Below are positions 22,701 to 33,399 of a stretch of 64,000 nucleotides of DNA, piece after piece. Position 1 is the stretch's first letter. Every line of letters starts with the position of its first letter. Location: the NCBI GenBank assembly GCA_027422505.1, contig JAPQWV010000338.1, forward strand, positions 124,001 to 188,000, read 5' to 3'. The position numbers were made by a program, and so were the translations under genes. The stretch comes from Craterostigma plantagineum (taxonomy: Eukaryota > Streptophyta > Magnoliopsida > Lamiales > Linderniaceae). Below the pieces are notes generated by a model. The model did not search any database and was not told the origin of the DNA. It saw only the letters and a program-made list of their open reading frames with translations.

Positions 22701-23332
22701 AAATTGCTTACGGTCCCCTGCCATGCTGCGCGGAGACCTTGCTATGCCGCGCTGGGGACCCGTGCGTGCCAGCGCGGGGACCCTGCGACATAGCACGGGG
22801 CCCGTGCTTGCTAGCGCGGGGACCCGTGCTCATGTGCGCTGGAGGTCCTAGATATGTCGCGCTGAGGACCCGTGCGTGCCAGCGCGAGGACCCTGCGACA
22901 TAGCATGGGGCCCGTGCTTGCTAGCGCGGGGACCCTGCGACATAGCACGGGCCCCGTGCTATGTCGCAGGGTCCCCGCGCTGGCACGCACGGGTCCCCAG
23001 CGCGGCATAGCTAGGGCCTCCAGCGCACATGAGCACGGGTCCCTGCGCTAGCAAGCACGGGCCCCGTGCTATGTCGCAGGGTCCTCGCGCTGGCACGCTC
23101 GGGTCCCCAGCGCTAGCAAGCACGGGTCCGTAGTTTTCACAGCGCGGGTTAATTGGGAGGACCCCTGCGCTTTCACACGGATCCCTGAGATTCAAGACAC
23201 GGGGCCCCTGCCTGTGCAAGCACGGGTACCTTGCGGCCTAAACTTAGGGTCCCGTGCGATTGTATAGGACGGGGTCTTTGAAAAATAATTGAAATTACCT
23301 TCACTGTTTGGGGTCTCGCCTGAACTGCCATG
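19734..23332 (-). CDS. MULE-borne DUF1985 / Ulp1 (C48) protease-like gene
   Basis: I resolve these exons on the minus strand: 23332-23300 (MAVQARPQTVK), 22661-21969, 21887-21062, 20994-20497, about 20442-19965 and 19893-19734 (stop TAG), with GT-AG junctions whose phases agree for exons 1-4 and 5-6. Exons 2-3 hold the DUF1985 region typical of plant MULE-captured Ulp1 genes (for example ELWMIIGNKPLRFSKMEYCL) and then a Phe/Arg/Asp-rich heptad-like stretch (FDEFGSRLDTFSSGFDALSG). Exons 5-6 hold the cysteine-protease signature: His in HWVLCVADW, Asp in TIYDSDES, and Gln and Cys across the last junction in QQGRGECGVH. The H-D-Q-C set is complete, as in SUMO/NEDD8-type proteases; a substrate cannot be read from sequence. 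A frame slip near 20815-20825 in exon 4 and a phase mismatch between exons 4 and 5 suggest decay or a mis-set splice site. The 81-nt intron 21968-21888 has no stop and keeps the frame, so its retention would be tolerated. Intron 1 contains a long GC-rich palindrome. Confidence 0.82.
22699..23275. repeat. GC-rich minisatellite with a long palindrome
   Basis: Units like GGGACCCGTGC, GTGCCAGCGCGGGG and CTGCGACATAGCACGGGG are repeated in both orientations. The centre is at 22952, with arms of about 30 nt that match perfectly (GACCCTGCGACATAGCACGGG against its reverse complement) and then extend imperfectly for well over 100 nt each side. It lies wholly in intron 1 of the Ulp1-like gene and could form a stable hairpin in the transcript or a cruciform in DNA. 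Confidence 0.85.
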
Positions 23333-23572
23333 GATTCTGAGCTTCAAATTCGACTGTGAAGAAGAAGAAAAGGGAGAAAGCTTGATCGATTTTGCAAAGG
23401 TCCCGTGAAGTGAAAGGGTTCTTTCTTATTTACTTTTGCTTTTTCAGATTCTACAGTAAACCTCTGTCAAAATCTGTAATTTTCGTTAACTGTAGTTGAT
23501 TGCCATTAAAAAAGGGTATAATAGTCTTTTACGGAGAGTAAGTAAGGGTACATTGGTCTTTTATCATTTAGG

Positions 23573-23625
23573 AGGCTATTTTTTTAACGTTGACGTTGTC
23601 AAAGGCCATTTTTTTAAATAATCCA
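23573..23625 (-). repeat. Right terminal inverted repeat of the MULE
   Basis: Reverse complement reads TGGATTATTTAAAAAAATGG then CCTTTGACAACGTCAACGTT and AAAAAAATAGCCT, matching the left end. It is followed directly by the second AGTTCCGCA copy at 23626-23634. Confidence 0.85.
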
Positions 23626-23732
23626 AGTTCCGCACGAGTAAGAAAGAACGAAAAAAGGCTAAAAAAGCAAAGTTCTCATAACCTCGTGGAATAAGATGTT
23701 ATTACTATATCTCAAACAGCTGCAAAAAATGC

Positions 23733-25757
23733 GATTCCGTTTGGTTGGAAAGATGGGTTTAGATGGTATTAGGTTTAATTGGATTTATATAATGGGTGAT
23801 ATGAGATATTTTGGGTGTTTGGTTGATGGGATCAAGTAACGATATATGATATGTTTGATAGATGGATTTAAATGGTATTAGATTTAATTAGAAAAATTAC
23901 AATTTTACCCGTGTTTTAAATTAACATCACTTGAGTTAGTCATGTGATTTGATGCCAGCCAAAATGGGTTAAAACTAAATTAAAATTGAACAAAGCAACA
24001 ATCACTGTGCCAAGCCAACTCAAGAAGAAGACGATGATGATAACCATGATCATACCAATGCAGAAAAAACAATATAATAATATTCAGATTGAAAAATACC
24101 ACCACCGAAATTCTACAGCTCTAAGAAAGCTTCAGTAGCACATATGAAAGAAGAAAAGTCAGAAGGGGACATTAAGCTCGAAGCTGTAACTAAATTCTTG
24201 ATAAGGAACGGTAGAAATCGAATTAGCTCTAAAGCAGTGTATTTGGTTGAACAGAATCCAAATTATCTTCAATTGGACTCTTCCGTGGTCGCCGGAGAGG
24301 GTCTCCGTGCCGGAACCTCCTCCGAGGACGGCCGCGACGACGGCGATGAGTTCGTGAGCTTGGGCTCTTCCACCACTGACCTGTGTTCTTCTAGTAAAAT
24401 TGAAGGCTATGTTCTCTTCTGTTCTCCTCTGTTACCTAACAAAATGAAAGGGACGATATTTTCAGCACACAGAGAAGCAAAAATCGACGTCGATGTTTGT
24501 TAAATCTGTTCATCCCATTCATATATTCGATTGTCAGATTCAATGTCTTAGCCACACGATTGAAGTCGGTGGTGATTTAGTGAAGACGATACATTGCATC
24601 AGACTAAAAAGGGTAAACGTGGAAATAGATTAATAAATATGAATAAATATGTCTGGAACACACGGGATGATTACATTAAGGGAAGGGAGGTAGCTGATTT
24701 ATTTAAGGGCTTAAAGGGAGTATTAAGGGGTATTAGGTAAAACCCACCTTTAAATAAACCTCCGTATCAATGATTTAGTTAATCCATACCCCCTAATCCC
24801 CCTTATACCCCCAACCAAACACAAGTGCTCGTTCGGTTCATATTTATATTTAGGAGGGTTTAAATAAGTAAGGTTTTTATAACAAAATTAATGGGTATAA
24901 GTAAAATGTATGGTTAGTGAGTTTAGATGTTGTATATTTGTTCGGATAAACATGGGTTTAATAAATGGATATTTGATAAAAGTACATGTATACCCTCAAG
25001 TATATTACAATTACGCGTACAAGAAAATTAAATATCAACAAAACCCATTAGTCAATTGTTAAAAAATTATGTTGAAGCCTGCTCATGCCCCCTGCAAATT
25101 AGATCAGTAAAAGTAAAAGTCATTGCTACGTGTTATTTACATATAAAGAATGATACTTGCGGATAAAGAGCCAAAAGCGCACGAGTAATTTTTCAGAAAA
25201 CAAACTCTAGATAAACAAACAAATTCTAGATTTTTTATTGTAAAAGGAGGCGTAACCTAATTTTCAACACCATACATCAAAGTACATCAAAGGGAGAAAC
25301 AAAAGAAGGGACCTGTCGTGAACCAAGCTTAGAATAGATATGCGAGCCAATTTAAACAATATAATTTTTTAAAAAAAAACAATTGCAAAAGCTTCTGATA
25401 AAGCCAAGGATGCAAAATCTCATTTTGCTTAATTTTCTCTCACCTTGTTGAATGGATTTGACTGCTGTAACTTTTGATCCCTTGATAAAAGAGCAAAAAG
25501 AAAAAAGAAACGGAGATGAGATGAGTAGAAGTTTGTGGCTGTGTCGTGCGTAGTACATTCGAGGGGTAACAGTGTAAATTAATTGGCTGGTTTTCAATAA
25601 CCCACCTCAAGGGTGTGTTTATTTAAACCTTCTTAGACGGGTTTCTAGATATTATATATAAACCCATAGTTTATATATACTTATCAACCAAACATATCAA
25701 TATATGGTAAACCCATGTTTAAAACAATTAAACCCTCCAACCAAACAAGGGGTAAAA
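23733..25757. mobile_element. Two abutting MITE-like repeats with GTTTGGTTGG ends
   Basis: The first spans about 23733-24825 between GTTTGGTTGG (23739-23748) and CCAACCAAAC (24811-24820). The second spans about 24824-25757, from CTCGTTCGGTTCATATTT to CCTCCAACCAAACAAGGGG. Both have AT-rich interiors with GGGTTTAAAT-like subterminal motifs. I could not find a clean target duplication, so class and exact limits stay open. A 119-codon plus-strand open stretch at 24144-24503 inside the first has no recognisable domain. Confidence 0.35.
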
Positions 25758-26269
25758 AGCACAAAAAATGGCTGCTGAAGTGGAAAGACTGATTTGTAAG
25801 TCATACTGCAATGCGAAGCACAACGCAGAGAACTGAACTAAAACCTACGAAAGAATGTCTTAAGATTATTATCCATGGGTGTGAAGTTAGTGGGGCTATT
25901 GGACTTGGAAAGGCAATGGCCGACAAGGATAGATATGCAAAAGGGACTATGGAGAAGAGAATGGAGAAGGCCATTGCAGCATCCCATGGGCTTCTCTGCG
26001 CTTCCTTTGAGGGGTCGTTATTACGCCCGAAACAAAGTCAAGAGGTATCCAATCATAGCTCATGGAGTAGTGAGCGGATCCATGCCATTGTTTTCCGTCC
26101 ACTGGGTACCAAAAATGTGGCAGAGATTTTCCTTGATTCTCCGATTGTGAATTGAGCGTCATGTGAATGAATCCATAGCGGAATAACAGAATATAGTAAA
26201 AAGCTCGAGTAATATTTACAGGTACTTGATCGAAGACTAGATTTTTCGTCATCTTTTTTATACTTGTTT
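25758..26269. other. Unassigned DNA with short open stretches
   Basis: Two overlapping plus-strand frames (25811-26155, 25875-26150) and a minus-strand frame (25947-26366) are open across the same bases. None shows a domain I know. Composition is less AT-rich than its surroundings, so it may be a degraded gene or element piece. Confidence 0.3.
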
Positions 26270-26278
26270 GTAGTAGGC

Positions 26279-27010
26279 AATGGTTTAAAAAGCGTATTGC
26301 GCACTTCGTAGCGTTTTCGTGCCGATATTGCGTAGCGTATTGCGTGAGTATTTCGAGCCAAGCCACTTATAATAACCAGTAAACATAATATTAATGTCCT
26401 AAGCGAAGAAATAAAATTTAACAAGGTATAAATGATAAATCTAATTAGTATATATCCAAAATTACAAGAAAATAAGAAAAAAAATATATAACAAAGTTTT
26501 ATGTAAATCATATTTAAATGTTATTTTTATTACTAATCACTGACATCGGCTTGAGGCAATTTAAAATATTGAAAAAATTACTCCTAAAATATTGGTTAAC
26601 CTAATATTAGAAAATGAAGTCTTTCAGAAATGATTTTAATGGACATAAAAAAATATAAGATGTGCATGTCATTTTGATCGTTGTTAAGCAAAGAATAAAT
26701 TAGATAAATTTATTTATTTTTATCACAAAAATTACTTTATATAATAAATATTTTATGATTTGGTGGAAGAAATATTAAGTTAGAAAAAAGTGAAAAAGAA
26801 AAATGAATACACATTTGTCAGACTCTTCTGTTAAAGTACAATAGCCATTAACGTTCCTTTCCTTTTCTTCTTCCAATAATTAATGTACCTTTCCACGTAA
26901 TACTATAATAAGTTCTGTACTCTTTTTATTTCACGCAACGTCGCGTTTTCAACAAAATATACGCTATTGTGAGCGTTCACGCGCGCTACAATTCGCTTTT
27001 TAAAACACTG
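26279..27010. mobile_element. Non-autonomous DNA transposon, 9-bp target duplication
   Basis: Flanks are GTAGTAGGC (26270-26278) and GTAGTAGGT (27011-27019), 8 of 9 identical. Termini are AATGGTTTAAAAAGCGTATTG and, inward from the right, CAGTGTTTTAAAAAGCGAATTG. The interior is AT-rich and non-coding. Duplication length suits a MULE-type MITE, or hAT if the real duplication is the 8-bp GTAGTAGG. Confidence 0.7.
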
Positions 27011-27031
27011 GTAGTAGGTGCGACTAAATTT

Positions 27032-27345
27032 ACCTGTTGAAGGCGATCCATGGTCCTTAGAAAGAGGCCTTGACAACTCGGAGTAGTATGTTCCTTTTTG
27101 ACCCGGCGATGCATATGGGCTGTCATCCTCCAAGAAACCTGCTTCATTCAATGTTTATAAACAAGCAGCAAAAAATAATCACAGAAGAATCATTTTTACT
27201 CATGCATTGTAAAGATGATGATGGCTAACAAGTTACCTCACCAGACATACGTGTTTCATCATATGAAATTCCCCCGGTGAATGCCAGGAACAAGATACAA
27301 AAGAAAAAGAACAAAATCACCAAAAGTTTTGCCTATTTTTGAGAA
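27032..27345 (-). other. Two possible exons of a small secreted-protein gene (doubtful)
   Basis: On the minus strand, 27324 down to about 27237 reads KLLVILFFFFCILFLAF then TGGISYDETRMSGE and ends at a good donor GAG|GTAACT; this looks like a signal peptide and first exon. The codon two before KLL is TAG where an ATG would be expected, so no start codon is visible. A second stretch, about 27138-27032, lies between an acceptor (GAAGCAG) and a donor (CAACAG|GTAAAT); in the phase set by exon 1 it encodes a basic sequence (VSWRMTAHMHRRVKKEHTT...). I do not recognise the product and cannot find further exons; a DNA transposon sits immediately downstream. It may be a dead gene fragment. Confidence 0.22.
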
Positions 27346-27942
27346 AAGTACTTTGGCGAGTTCTATCCCAAATAGAACTGCGTTGAAATTGTACTTAATG
27401 TAGATTGGCAACTATACATTCAGAACATAGACTATAGACTGCTTTACACTGGCTTTTCAGAATAATATGTAATAATAAAACTTCAAATGAGAAAGTGAGC
27501 TACAGAGTGATCAGTCAAGCTGCTATGCCACCATGATCCTTGCCAGTCATTCTGCGTTGGTATCATTTCCTATTTTACAAGAAAGCAAAAAATGAAAAAA
27601 CAAAAAAGAAAGAAAGACATAGCTGAAGAGACTGTCTTGATATTTAATGCTCCAGTGCCTGAAGGGCGTAGGCCGTCAAGGAATCTGCAGTGAGGTTTCC
27701 AAGCATAAATTGCGATGGTTTGTACCACCTGATATGTGCCGATTTATACCACCGATCATGCGCCGGTTTGTACTGCCTGATATGTGTCGATTTGTAAGGC
27801 CCGCCAGTATCTACGTCTAATTATATATTCGAAATAATTGGGTATACCGACTATATTTTTCGAATATTATTTTTATTGAAAATAGCAATAATAATTTATC
27901 AGTGTTACCTGATCACTATGCCCATTCTCTTATTATAGTAAT
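27346..27942. other. Spacer with a short minisatellite
   Basis: Around 27713-27800 a unit like GATATGTGCCGATTTATACCACC is repeated about four times with changes. The rest is AT-rich and lacks coding signals. The 5' LTR and leader of the Copia element that follows should lie here, but I cannot delimit them. Confidence 0.4.
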
Positions 27943-28930
27943 ATGACAAATCTGGCGAGCCTTGACTTTGTTGCACTCGATATCACTGGCCGAAAGTTAT
28001 TTATCTTGGGCATTAGATGCAAATATTCACTTGAAAGCGAAAGGTCTAGGTGATACCATCAAACCGACCAATACGACATCCGAGCAGGCAGGCGAAGGCA
28101 ATGATTTTCTTCGCCACCACATTCACGAATGTCTGAAAATTAAATACTTAACAATGAAGGACCCGAAATACTTGTGGAAAAACTTCGAAAATCGATAAAA
28201 CCACATAAAAAGACTGTTATTTTCCCAATTACAAGGTATGATGGGTGAATTTACGCTTGCAAGATTTTGAATCGGTAAGTAAATATAATTCTGCTGTTCA
28301 TAGAATTACTTCCACACTGAAATTATGTCGAGAAACTATTATCGATGCAATTAGGTTGGAGAAAACGTCACCACATTTCATCCATCAAATGTTATTCTAC
28401 AATAGTAACAATATCGAGAGAGAAATTTTGAGAAGTACTCAGATCTTATTTTTGCAAACTGTTGGCTGAGCAAAACAATGAGTTGCTACCTGCACTTCTT
28501 GAAGCGAATGCAGTCAATGTTAATAATGATAATAGTCGAGGTAATGGTCGTGGACGTGGTCGTGGTGGACATCGCAGTCATGGACGTGGTCATGGCCGAA
28601 GTTATCATGGTCGTGGTTATCAATATTTCCGTGGTGGTTATTATAAGTATCGTGGCTCTCATCAAAATCTTCCCAGAAGAAGAAAGTTATGACAGTAAAA
28701 ACGAAAAGAAGCAAACTGAATAAAAAGAGAATGACGAACAATGTTACGGTGGTTCGAGCTATTGGTCCCGCAGTTGTTGTACGCCCAAATACATTGTTAG
28801 TTGGATCAAGAATCAAAGGGAAAATGAAAGAAAATTGAAACGAACTTTGTTCAACGAGAAATTGCTTCAACTTCTGGTGTTAATGATGAATGTGTTAATT
28901 TCGATGCCAAAAATTTTCTAAACCTCTCAA
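27943..28930 (+). pseudogene. Ale-type Copia gag, degraded
   Basis: The ATG at 27943 opens MTNLASLDFVALDITGRK, the usual start of this gag family. A frameshift follows, then YLSWALDANIHLKAKGLGD and DFLRHHIHECLK (up to 28198), then LRLQDFESVSKYNSAVHRIT (28245-28469) and a tail rich in Arg-Gly-His (RGRGRGGHRSHGRGHGR, 28462-28692). The RGG-like tail probably binds nucleic acid. At least three frame breaks make it non-functional. Confidence 0.8.
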
Positions 28931-29107
28931 ATGACGAAATTTGACCTGCTATTTTGTAAATTAAACGCTTGATTATTATATGCTTTGGTGTGTATTGTTT
29001 GAATGTTATCTATATGATTTCTAGGATTATTATTGTTCGAATGCTATTCATGTGTTTGCTATGTATCGTTTGTTTTCAATAATTTGTATTAATGATAATT
29101 ATATGTT

Positions 29108-30570
29108 TGTTTATAAAGGATTTTATATGATGGAAACGAGCATGTGCAATGAAGAGTTATGTGTTGCAAACTGTGCAACGACTAATAAATTATGAAAATA
29201 AGAAATATTTCGAGCATCTTGATATGAAAGAAGTTAGTGCCAGTATTATATTGGGTAGCACAAATATAATAGAAGGTTGCGAAAGAGCTAATATATTATT
29301 GCACATAGGAACAAGACAGATTATTAAAAATACCTTATAATCCCCTAAGTCCTAAAGAAATTAATTAAACTTTAAAGCGATTCGAAATAACGAATATCGT
29401 GTTGAGACTGCACAAAAGGGAGATATTGAATATTTGCACATTACAAAAGTGATTTAGAATGAAAAAATAATTCAAGAAATATTACCGTCTTTTTATTCTG
29501 AGTTATACTACACATATCATAGAACAATCATATGCTATCAAAACTTTACCAATGACAGGGCCATCCCGGTAAAATTATGATGCGAAAAATAATTGAAAAT
29601 TCACACGGACATTTATTAAGGAACAGAAGATTCTTCAGTCTAATGAATTAGCATGTGTTGCTTGCTCTAAAGGGAAGTTAATTATTTGACCATCACGAAT
29701 GAAAGTAAAGACTGAATCTATTGCATTTTTGGAGCGTATACATGGCGATATTTGTGGGCCGATGCATCCATCATGTGGATCATTAAAATATTTCATTGTA
29801 TTAATTGATGCATCAAATAAATGGTCCCATGTATGTTTATTATATGCGAGAAACGTGACATTTGCGAAATTACTTGCCCAACTGATTAGATAAATAGCAC
29901 ATTTCCCAGATTATCCGATAAAGAAAATAACCATTGATAATGCTGGTGAATTAACTTCCAATGCATTAAATGATTATTGTATTTATCAGTATCGATGTCG
30001 AGCATCCTCTGCTACATGTCCATACACAAAACGACCTTAATCAATTATTAAACGCCTGCAATTAATTGCAAGGTCATTATTGATGATGTCGAAACTTCCA
30101 TCATCTTGTTGGGGACATGTTATATTACATGCAACAGCACTAATCCGCATCAGGCCAAGAACTTATCATGATATCTCCCCGTTGCAAATGGTTTATGGTC
30201 AGGAATCAGATATTTCCTATCTAATAATTTTTGGATGTGCGGTATATGTTCCAATTGCGCCGCCACAACTCACAGAGATGGGACCTCAAAGGAGGTTGGG
30301 AATATATGTCTCATTTGAATCCCCATCAATTATAAAATATTTAGAACCCTTAACTGGAGATCGATTCACGGCCAGATTTGTCGACTGTCACTTCGATGAA
30401 ACAAAATTTCCGATATTAGGGGGAGAAAAGAAACAGCTGGAAAGAAATATTAAATGAATTATCGCGAAATCATTGAATGAAAGAATGTGAAATAGAAGTT
30501 CAAAAGATATTTTATTAACAAAGCTTAGGAACCAATTGCCAGATAGTTTTGCTGACCCAAAGAGAGTGAA
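29108..30570 (+). pseudogene. Ale-type Copia protease and integrase, degraded
   Basis: Recognisable pieces in order are the protease/GAG-pre-integrase region (SASIILGSTNIIEGCERANI at about 29250), the zinc-binding and CACxxGK-like part (29640-29690), the integrase core (IHGDICGPMHPSCGSLKYFI, 29735-29800; TIDNAGELTSNALNDY near 29930) and the C-terminal integrase part (FGCAVYVPIAPPQ, LTGDRFTARFVDCHFDE, 30080-30457). Stops separate them. The last bases GTGAA (30566-30570) are the left target duplication of the Sirevirus-like element. Confidence 0.82.
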
Positions 30571-31559
30571 TGCTAGAAATCGTGGATTAAATTAATTCAG
30601 ATTAATAGTTTTGGTGATTGAACTCAACTAAGATTACCGGATAAACATAGGAGAAACCGGGAATACAATACAACAGCACAAACAAAAACCACATCAAGAC
30701 TACGTACCGGAACTTGATTAGAGACCGTATTACTAATACCGGATGTGCCATGTCAAGAAGGATCCAAATACTTCCAAAAAATGGCAAGTTGAAGACTTCT
30801 GACAGGGAATTAATATAAGGCTGACAAGAAAGAACCAACTCCAAGTCAAGCCAAACTAAAAAGGGAATAAATCAGAAGGCACAAAGCTACTGCTTGAAAG
30901 ACCGGACATACCCATTTTGGGTAAAGTCAATTAATGAACTGTCCAGTACACAGAGCCATTTCACAACGGGTACAACATCAAACGTCAACTATAAATAGAG
31001 GGAAAGGAAGCTGAAGAGGTGTGTGCTTTTGCTGAGAATTCTAACGAACAAAAAGATCAAGCTCAAAGCTCACAAGAGATTAAACAGGGTAATTTTTAGG
31101 TGTTGTCCTCAATTCACTTTACCGGTTCGGCTAGTGAGTGAGTTGTTCTCAAGGGACTGTAAAAAGCTCTTGAAAGTAGACAAACTGTAAAAACACTGTC
31201 TAGTTGGTGTCTAGGAGTTTAGTTAGCTGAGTACAGCCGTGTGGGTTGTACTGTGTTAGTCTATCTAAGAAGGTTGTGCAACGAGAGTTGTAAAACCAAG
31301 TCTTCCAGTGGTGTCTTCCTTGCGGGGAAAAAGGGGAGACGTAAGAGATTTCTGGCTCCGAACGTCCAGAAACAAATTCGTGCCTTTTGCAAACACACAC
31401 AAATCACACCTCATATCTGGTCTTGGTTCAAAACTGATCGGTTTGCTTCCGCACAAGTCACGTACACAAATATCAAGCCAGTTCTAACCTTAATCAGTTA
31501 AGAACCAAAAAAAGAGCTGGTGCTTATTCACCCCCCGAAACACGCAACCGATCCTAAAA
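30571..31559 (+). repeat. 5' LTR of the Sirevirus-like element
   Basis: Direct repeat of 39741-40726. A TATA box (CTATAAATAGAG, TATAAATA at 30990-30997) marks the promoter, about 580 bp before the LTR end. The sequence CGCAACCGATCCTAAA closes it. Confidence 0.87.
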
Positions 31560-31561
31560 AG

Positions 31562-31569
31562 TGGTATCA
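31562..31569 (+). other. Primer-binding site of the Sirevirus-like element
   Basis: TGGTATCA lies three bases after the LTR end and matches the complement of the 3' end of initiator methionine tRNA, the usual Copia primer. Only eight bases match before the sequence departs (TGGAGG). Confidence 0.65.
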
Positions 31570-31604
31570 TGGAGGGTTGTATGATATTTTTCATATTACT
31601 AGCC

Positions 31605-33270
31605 ATGACTTCATCAAACAAACTTCCTATGTTTAGCAGGGAAAACTCCTTGAATGAAAGATAAGGATAATAACTCATCTTTGTGCGCAATACGACGAGA
31701 TGATAGACGTGATAAACACTAGGCCATTCGCTTCAAGAAGGTGAATACGCGACATGCGGCGCATCTTAATGAGCCACAAGAAGTTCCAAGGGAAAGAGAT
31801 GATTTAACCACAACAGAAAGGATAAAGGAAAATCTCGACAACATTGCCAAGGATACCTTGTTTAAAACAGTGGACATAGGTAACGATTGAAGCTAGAAGA
31901 ACCGGTGTAAATGAGAAGCCAAGACAATGACCAGGACTATTTGTGACTTCCTGAAAGGACGAACAGAGTTGTAGGAGTCTTTGGTTTATCCTAGGTAGGC
32001 TTTGTGATTTTCAGGCAGGTTATGATGTGCTCAACTGCCAAGGAAGTGTGGACAAAACTTTGTCAAATATGTGATGCCAACGAATAAACACGGGAGAATA
32101 AACTCGGTGCTTGTCATTCAGAGATATAACACTATCGAAATGGAACCAGAAGAAACCATGGCCGACTTTGAATAACGATTCTGCTCCATTATTAACGATC
32201 TCTCTGCACTTGGGAGATCGATGGAAAACCGGGACATGGCAATAAAAGTCATGAGAGCACTCCCAAGAGAGTGGGATGTTAAAACCATGGCCATGCGTGA
32301 AACAAAAGATTTAAGTAAACTAGTACTGCATGATCTCTTTGCAGATTTAAAAGGCTATGAATTCGAAATTCAAACGAGACTGGAAGAGACAATACCGGTC
32401 CAGTCCGTCAAGGCTTTGGCAGTGCCAGAAACTCCTGCCACAAAAAATGCAGAGGAGATGAGTGAAGAGGCGAGGATGAAGACTATAATGCTTGTTTTAA
32501 CTGTGGCAGGCAATGGCATTTTGTTGCAGACTGCCCTAAAAGGAAAAACGAAATGGAAGAAACGAAGGAAAACAACAGGTCAACAAGTAAAAGAAAGTCG
32601 TGTCGCTAGTAGCTGGAAAAAGCACACGCAAATAGGATGATACCGACTCAGAAGAGTCAGGGTCAGAAGAAGAGCTAAGTGATTATGAGAGCGAGGAAGA
32701 ACTCGCTTGTCTCATGGCAGGAAAGTTGACTGATGAGCTTGATCAGTCAACTCCAGAATTCAGCTATAAAGAGGTTATGGACGCACTCTAAGATATAACT
32801 GACGAGTACAGAAAACTCTATGGGAAGAAAAGAGACTGAAAAAGGAACGAAACCGGTAAAAGAGGATACCAGACCTCTTGTTGAGAAAATTACTCCCTGG
32901 AAGAAAATAACAGGTTAAAAGAGATTACTAGGCAAGTGGAGTCAGAAAACAAGAAGATGACAACATTAGTTCAATTATGGGCTAAATCGTTGAAAACGTT
33001 AGACTGCCTCCAAGGAACAATAAGAATGTTCATATCGGCCTGGGCTATATACAACGATCCAATAAAGAAGAAGCATCAACATCACATCTACGGGCAGCAT
33101 CAAGCAAGGTAATAAGATTTGTTCGACCTTCGAACTATAGACTGAATTCAGTTCACCCTGAAACCTACTCAAGGAGAACTGGACTTGCGTATAACATAAA
33201 CAACAACAATTATAATAACTCTAAACCCTCATCAAAGAAAATGTATATCTCAACCAGTAAGGGGGAATAT
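31605..33270 (+). pseudogene. Sirevirus-type gag, degraded
   Basis: The ATG at 31605 begins MTSSNKLPMFSREN, a typical gag start. A later open piece (32221-32640) contains KVMRALPREWDVKTMAMRET and DLFADLKGYEFEIQTRLEE, the Sirevirus gag core. A CCHC-like stretch (FNCGRQWHFVADCP) follows in a shifted frame near 32,490-32,540. Beyond it are acidic (SEEELSDYESEEEL) and coiled-coil-like parts, then a GLGY-type motif near 33,040, as in long Sirevirus gag proteins. Several frameshifts and stops break it. Confidence 0.78.
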
Positions 33271-33399
33271 TAAAATCAATAATAATAATCTCTCTATGCC
33301 GCAAGGAAAAGGAAAGACCCTAACAACTAAGGGGGAATGCTCTTTATACAAATAATACTAGAAAGTCAAGACCGAATCTTCTGATTCAGAAATACCGGT

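Larger units (their letters stand above)
14768..23625. mobile_element. Complete MULE with mudrA and Ulp1-like genes
   Basis: The 8,858-bp element is bounded by inverted termini (GGGTCTTTTAAAAAAATGG at the left; TGGATTATTTAAAAAAATGG reading inward from the right) and by a perfect 9-bp target duplication AGTTCCGCA at 14759-14767 and 23626-23634. Inside are a plus-strand MuDR-type transposase (15886-18164) and, convergently, a minus-strand DUF1985 plus C48 peptidase gene (23332-19734). This gene pair recalls the Kaonashi-type MULEs of plants, which carry Ulp1-like genes. GC-rich minisatellites based on GGGACCCGTGC fill the first introns of both genes and the middle. Both genes show one or more frame breaks, so present autonomy is doubtful, but the ends and duplication are intact, arguing for recent movement. 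Confidence 0.93.

Noticed and set aside
24144..24503. 119-codon plus-strand frame
   Set aside because: Lies within an AT-rich MITE-like repeat; no known domain, no clear promoter or splice context.
25811..26366. Overlapping open frames on both strands
   Set aside because: No recognisable domain in any; cannot choose a frame, so not called as a gene.
28520..28870. Minus-strand 116-codon frame rich in His and Asp
   Set aside because: Complement of the Arg-Gly-His tail of the degraded Copia gag on the plus strand.
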